Of a stretch of 22,831 nucleotides of DNA, positions 20,158-22,831 are shown piece after piece. The DNA is from ZC4RG35 sp964571765. Its GTDB lineage: Bacteria > Actinomycetota > Acidimicrobiia > Spongiisociales > ZC4RG35. The translations under genes were made by a program, and so were the position numbers. Numbering within the stretch: the first letter of the stretch is position 1; the number at the start of each line of letters is the position of its first letter. The notes under the pieces are model-generated. The model searched no databases and was not told the origin of the DNA. It worked only from the letters and a program-made list of their open reading frames with translations. Where the stretch lies: contig CAZNDH010000028.1 of assembly GCA_964571765.1 (NCBI GenBank), forward strand, positions 1 to 22,831, read 5' to 3'.

Positions 20158-20814
20158 ATGACCCGTCAGGAGTCCTTCAAACGCCGGGTGCGCGCCCGGA
20201 TGTCGAAGACCGGTGAGAAGTACGGGGCCGCCCGACGCGCCCTGATCGAGCAGGCGAATACCGACCAAGCCTGGGTGAGTCGGCCCCATCTCGCCGACGA
20301 GAGAGTGGTCGAGGCCACCGGGAGAAGTTGGGAGGAGTGGCGGCGGCTCCTCGACCGGTGGGGGGGCCGGGAGAAGGGGCACGCCGACATCGTGGCTCAT
20401 CTCGTCGGCACCCATCGGGTCGACGGGTGGTGGGCCCAGACCGTCACCGTCGGCTATGAGAGGATCACCGGACTGCGTCTCCCCAACCAGGGTCGTGACG
20501 GTACGTTCACCGCTACCAAGACCCGGACCATGACAGTGGACGCCGGAATGCTGCGGGAGATGCTCCTCGATCCCGGAGACCGGTCCGACCTGTTCCCCGG
20601 AGTGGACACCGATCTCCGCTCGCGCCCTGGCTCGAAGACGATCAGGCTCGGCATCGGCCCAGGAGTGGCCCAGATCGCCCTCGACCCGTTGTCCGATGGC
20701 AGGGTGCGGGTGTCGGTCAGCCACGAACGGGTCTCCTCCCCCGAGGAGATCCAGGTCTGGAAGGCCTACTGGTCCGATTGGCTCGAGGCGGTCGACAATG
20801 GGATGTCGGGGTGA
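20158..20814 (+). CDS. DUF4287-like protein with SRPBCC-like C-terminal half
   Basis: A 218-residue soluble protein. The N-terminal part has MSKTGEKYGAARRALIE, and the middle GRSWEEWRRLLDRWGGREKG then HRVDGWWAQTVTVGYERI, typical of DUF4287-containing proteins. The C-terminal half (about 115-210) resembles the START/SRPBCC proteins often fused to it, although no ligand can be named. The ATG at 20158 has AGAGG five bases upstream; the frame stays open further upstream but that part is Arg/Gly-rich and does not look coding. It overlaps the next gene by four bases (GTGA), so the two are translationally coupled. Biological role unknown. Confidence 0.8.
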   Translation: MTRQESFKRRVRARMSKTGEKYGAARRALIEQANTDQAWVSRPHLADERVVEATGRSWEEWRRLLDRWGGREKGHADIVAHLVGTHRVDGWWAQTVTVGYERITGLRLPNQGRDGTFTATKTRTMTVDAGMLREMLLDPGDRSDLFPGVDTDLRSRPGSKTIRLGIGPGVAQIALDPLSDGRVRVSVSHERVSSPEEIQVWKAYWSDWLEAVDNGMSG

Positions 20815-21200
20815 GCGCTCTTCACCTCCCTGCCGTGGTGGCTGCCGCCGGCGCCGGGATGGCGATCAGCCTCCTGTGGTACACGATCGTGCCTCTGGCC
20901 GCCTCCTCCGAGGGGGAGGGGGACCAAGCTCCCCGGCCGCAGGCGTGGAAGATGATCGCCGAAGTGGGACGGAACTTGTTGGTGGCACTGGTGATCGCCC
21001 GGTTGGCAACGCAGGCCGGAACCACCGGTTGGCCCGCGGGTGCCGGCCTCGGACTGGTGGCCTGGGTTGGCTTTCCCGTCGTCCTCCTGTCGGGCTCGGT
21101 CATCTGGGAGAGTGTGCCCTGGACGAGGGCGGCGGCCCATGCCGGCGACTGGCTGGCCAAGCTGGTGGCGATAGCGGTGATCGTCACCGTCTGGCGCTGA
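20811..21200 (+). CDS. DUF1761 family membrane protein
   Basis: A 129-residue protein with about four hydrophobic helices. The pattern AISLLWYTIVPLAA near the N-terminus, a middle helix NLLVALVIARLA, and VAWVGFPVVLLSGSVIWESVPW towards the end fit the DUF1761 layout. Function of the family is unknown. The start is the GTG at 20811, whose last two bases overlap the TGA of the DUF4287-like gene; an in-frame ATG at 20778 lies inside the upstream gene. Coupled translation suggests the two products work together. A strong hairpin follows 17 bases after the stop. Confidence 0.72.
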   Translation: MSALHLPAVVAAAGAGMAISLLWYTIVPLAASSEGEGDQAPRPQAWKMIAEVGRNLLVALVIARLATQAGTTGWPAGAGLGLVAWVGFPVVLLSGSVIWESVPWTRAAAHAGDWLAKLVAIAVIVTVWR

Positions 21201-21216
21201 CGTCCGTCGGATTCGG

Positions 21217-21240
21217 CTGCTCCTGCCGGGGCAGGGGCAG
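21217..21240 (+). terminator. GC-rich hairpin after the DUF1761 gene
   Basis: CTGCTCCTGC (21217-21226) pairs with GCAGGGGCAG (21231-21240) over ten positions (one G-U) around the tetraloop CGGG. There is no T run. It probably separates the DUF4287/DUF1761 pair from the aminotransferase transcript. Confidence 0.5.
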
Positions 21241-21293
21241 CCCGGCATCGCTAGCCTCAGTCGGAGCCGAGACATCAGGAGAGTCGACCGCAA

Positions 21294-22589
21294 ATGGGCG
21301 CACACGCCGAGCTCCTCGCCCGCCATCGCCGGGTCCTCCCCGATTGGATGATCCTCTACTACGAGGAGCCGATCGCTCTGGTCGACGGGGAGGGACGTCA
21401 TGTGGTCGACGCCGAGGGGAATCGTTATCTCGACTTCTTCGGGGGGATCCTGGTCACCATGACAGGTCACCGTTTGTCCCAGGTGGTGGAGGCGATCAAG
21501 GCCCAGGCAGACCGTCTCCTCCACACCTCCACCCTGTACCTGATCGAGCAGCAGATCGAGCTCGCCGAGAAGATCGCCGGGCTCAGCGGGATTCCCGACG
21601 CCAAGGTGTTCTTCACCAACTCCGGCACCGAGGCCAACGACGCCGCCCTGATGATCGCCACCCAGCTGAAGGGCTCCAACCAGGTGCTCGCCTTCCGAGG
21701 GAGCTACCACGGAAAGTCGCACTCCACGGTGGCGATCACCGGCCAGCGCTCCTGGTCGGCGACCTCGTTCTCCCCGTTCAACGTGACCTACGTGCACGGG
21801 GCCTATCGGCTGCGGAGCCCGTTCCGCCACCTATCCGACGAGGATTTCACCGCCGCCTGCGTCGCCGACCTGGAGAACCTGATCGAGGTGGCCACCGCGG
21901 GCCAGGTGGCGGTCATGATCGCCGAACCGATCCAGGGTGTCGGCGGGTTCGCCACCCCACCCGACGGGTTCTTCACCCCGATCAAGGAGGTGCTCGACCG
22001 TCACGGGATCCTCTTCATCTCTGACGAGGTGCAAACCGGCTGGGGCCGCACCGGGGAGCACTTCTGGGGATATCAGGCCCACGGGATCATCCCCGACATG
22101 CTCACCTTCGCCAAGGGGGTGGGAAACGGGCTGGCCATTGCAGGGGTGGTAGCGAGCGCCCCGGTGATGGACTCCCTTCCCGCCAACTCGATCTCCACCT
22201 TCGGGGGCAACCCTCTCTCCACCGCAGGGGCACTGGCCAACCTGGAGTTCGTGCTCGAGAACGACCTGCAGACCAACGCCCTCAAGGTGGGCAACCAGCT
22301 CAAAGACGGTCTGCACCATATCGCCGACCAGGTCCCCGAGATCCTCGAGGTCCGGGGAAAGGGCCTGATGCTGGGAGTCGAGCTTGGCGACCCGGTGACC
22401 CAGGCCCCGTTGCCCGCCTTGGCCGCGGGGGTGATGGAGGAGGCCCGCAAGGAGGGGTTGTTGGTGGGAAAGGGGGGGATCTATGGCAACACCCTGCGGA
22501 TCGCTCCGGCGTTGACCCTGACCGAGGAGGAGGCCACAGAAGGGTTGGACATGCTTCGCAAAGCCATCAACCGAGCGCGTCAGAGTTAG
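21294..22589 (+). CDS. Class III PLP aminotransferase (AGXT2-like), probable beta-alanine or beta-aminoisobutyrate aminotransferase
   Basis: A 431-residue cytoplasmic fold-type I transaminase. Visible marks are FFTNSGTEANDAALMIA, RGSYHGKSH, the PLP-contacting Asp in FISDEVQTGWGRTG (D244), and the Schiff-base lysine in LTFAKGVGNG (K274). It resembles alanine-glyoxylate aminotransferase 2 and related omega-aminotransferases. Context suggests it converts beta-alanine or beta-aminoisobutyrate to malonate or methylmalonate semialdehyde, the substrates of mmsA. The ATG at 21294 has an unusually distant GGAG, about 12 bases upstream. Its TAG overlaps the Shine-Dalgarno sequence of the dihydropyrimidinase gene 9 bases on, so the two form an operon. 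Other omega-amino donors, such as GABA, are possible from sequence alone. Confidence 0.9.
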   Translation: MGAHAELLARHRRVLPDWMILYYEEPIALVDGEGRHVVDAEGNRYLDFFGGILVTMTGHRLSQVVEAIKAQADRLLHTSTLYLIEQQIELAEKIAGLSGIPDAKVFFTNSGTEANDAALMIATQLKGSNQVLAFRGSYHGKSHSTVAITGQRSWSATSFSPFNVTYVHGAYRLRSPFRHLSDEDFTAACVADLENLIEVATAGQVAVMIAEPIQGVGGFATPPDGFFTPIKEVLDRHGILFISDEVQTGWGRTGEHFWGYQAHGIIPDMLTFAKGVGNGLAIAGVVASAPVMDSLPANSISTFGGNPLSTAGALANLEFVLENDLQTNALKVGNQLKDGLHHIADQVPEILEVRGKGLMLGVELGDPVTQAPLPALAAGVMEEARKEGLLVGKGGIYGNTLRIAPALTLTEEEATEGLDMLRKAINRARQS

Positions 22590-22598
22590 GAGGTAGCG

Positions 22599-22831
22599 AT
22601 GACCACGACGCTGATCAGGAACGGCACGGTGGTGACCGCTGTGGAGAAGATGGATGCCGACGTTCTGGTCGACGGGGACAGGATCGTGGCCCTTCTCGGC
22701 CGGGAGCACACCCTCGCCGCCGACGAGGAGATCGACGCCACCGGGCGTCTGATCCTGCCGGGTGGTATCGATGTCCACACCCATATGGAGCTTCCCTTCG
22801 GGGGGACTTTCGCCGCCGACACCTTCGAGAC
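22599..22831 (+). CDS. hydA: Dihydropyrimidinase (hydantoinase), N-terminal part, cut by the window edge
   Basis: Only the first 77 codons are present. The sequence begins as amidohydrolases do (LIRNGTVVTA), followed by GRLILPGGIDVHTHMELPFG. This includes the first two metal-binding histidines (HTH) and the dihydropyrimidinase-type MELPFGG, which separates it from dihydroorotase and most allantoinases. The enzyme opens the ring of dihydrouracil or dihydrothymine to the N-carbamoyl amino acids used by the amidase at 18606. AGGAGG (22588-22593) lies five bases before the ATG and overlaps the aminotransferase stop. Later metal ligands lie beyond the window. Confidence 0.9.
   Translation, partial: MTTTLIRNGTVVTAVEKMDADVLVDGDRIVALLGREHTLAADEEIDATGRLILPGGIDVHTHMELPFGGTFAADTFE

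Noticed and set aside
1..22831. CRISPR arrays, insertion sequences, prophage or toxin-antitoxin modules
   Set aside because: No regular direct repeats, transposase, integrase or phage proteins were seen on either strand.

Overview
The window is about 65-70% GC by eye, densely coded, with GTG/TTG starts, TANNNT-type -10 boxes close to start codons, and families typical of high-GC Gram-positives (TIGR03667-like PPOX protein, class III cyclase-AAA-TPR protein, CGNR zinc finger, DUF4260, DUF1761). This suggests a free-living actinobacterium, possibly of the Acidimicrobiia; the lineage is inference. I see no phage, transposase, CRISPR, tRNA or rRNA. It reads as ordinary chromosome, and I did not find a clearly new multi-gene system. 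The most unusual material is regulatory: a SAM riboswitch lacking helix P4 with a leader ORF in front of metH, a cyclase gene with no ATG/GTG/TTG start, and several perfect inverted repeats.

Layout. 1-1211: C-terminal part of a DUF885 protein. 1230-4925: promoter, SAM riboswitch, 11-codon leader ORF and metH. 4926-5145: spacer with nested inverted repeats. 5146-7047: polytopic membrane protein fused to an endonuclease/exonuclease/phosphatase (EEP) domain. 7108-10941 (minus strand): SLC13-type transporter with four RCK_C-like domains, downstream of a DEAD-box helicase with a C-terminal RRM. 11190-17007 (plus): PPOX-fold protein, CoA-acylating (methyl)malonate-semialdehyde dehydrogenase, cyclase/ATPase/TPR signalling protein, cupredoxin lipoprotein and OsmC-like protein. 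17022-18460: CGNR zinc-finger protein (minus), a divergent 52-residue small protein, a DUF1992 protein and a 79-residue Cys/His protein (minus). 18606-22831: beta-ureidopropionase-like amidase, DUF4260 (minus), DUF4287-like, DUF1761, a class III aminotransferase, and the start of dihydropyrimidinase at the right edge.

How the genes fit together. The clearest theme is reductive pyrimidine catabolism: dihydropyrimidinase (22599) opens dihydrouracil/dihydrothymine, the amidase (18606) yields beta-alanine or beta-aminoisobutyrate, the aminotransferase (21294) yields malonate semialdehyde or methylmalonate semialdehyde, and mmsA (11864) converts these to acetyl-CoA or propionyl-CoA. The genes are spread over 11 kb with unrelated genes between them. 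The first enzyme, dihydropyrimidine dehydrogenase, is not in the window and may lie beyond the right edge. MetH is a separate methionine-cycle unit controlled by S-adenosylmethionine.
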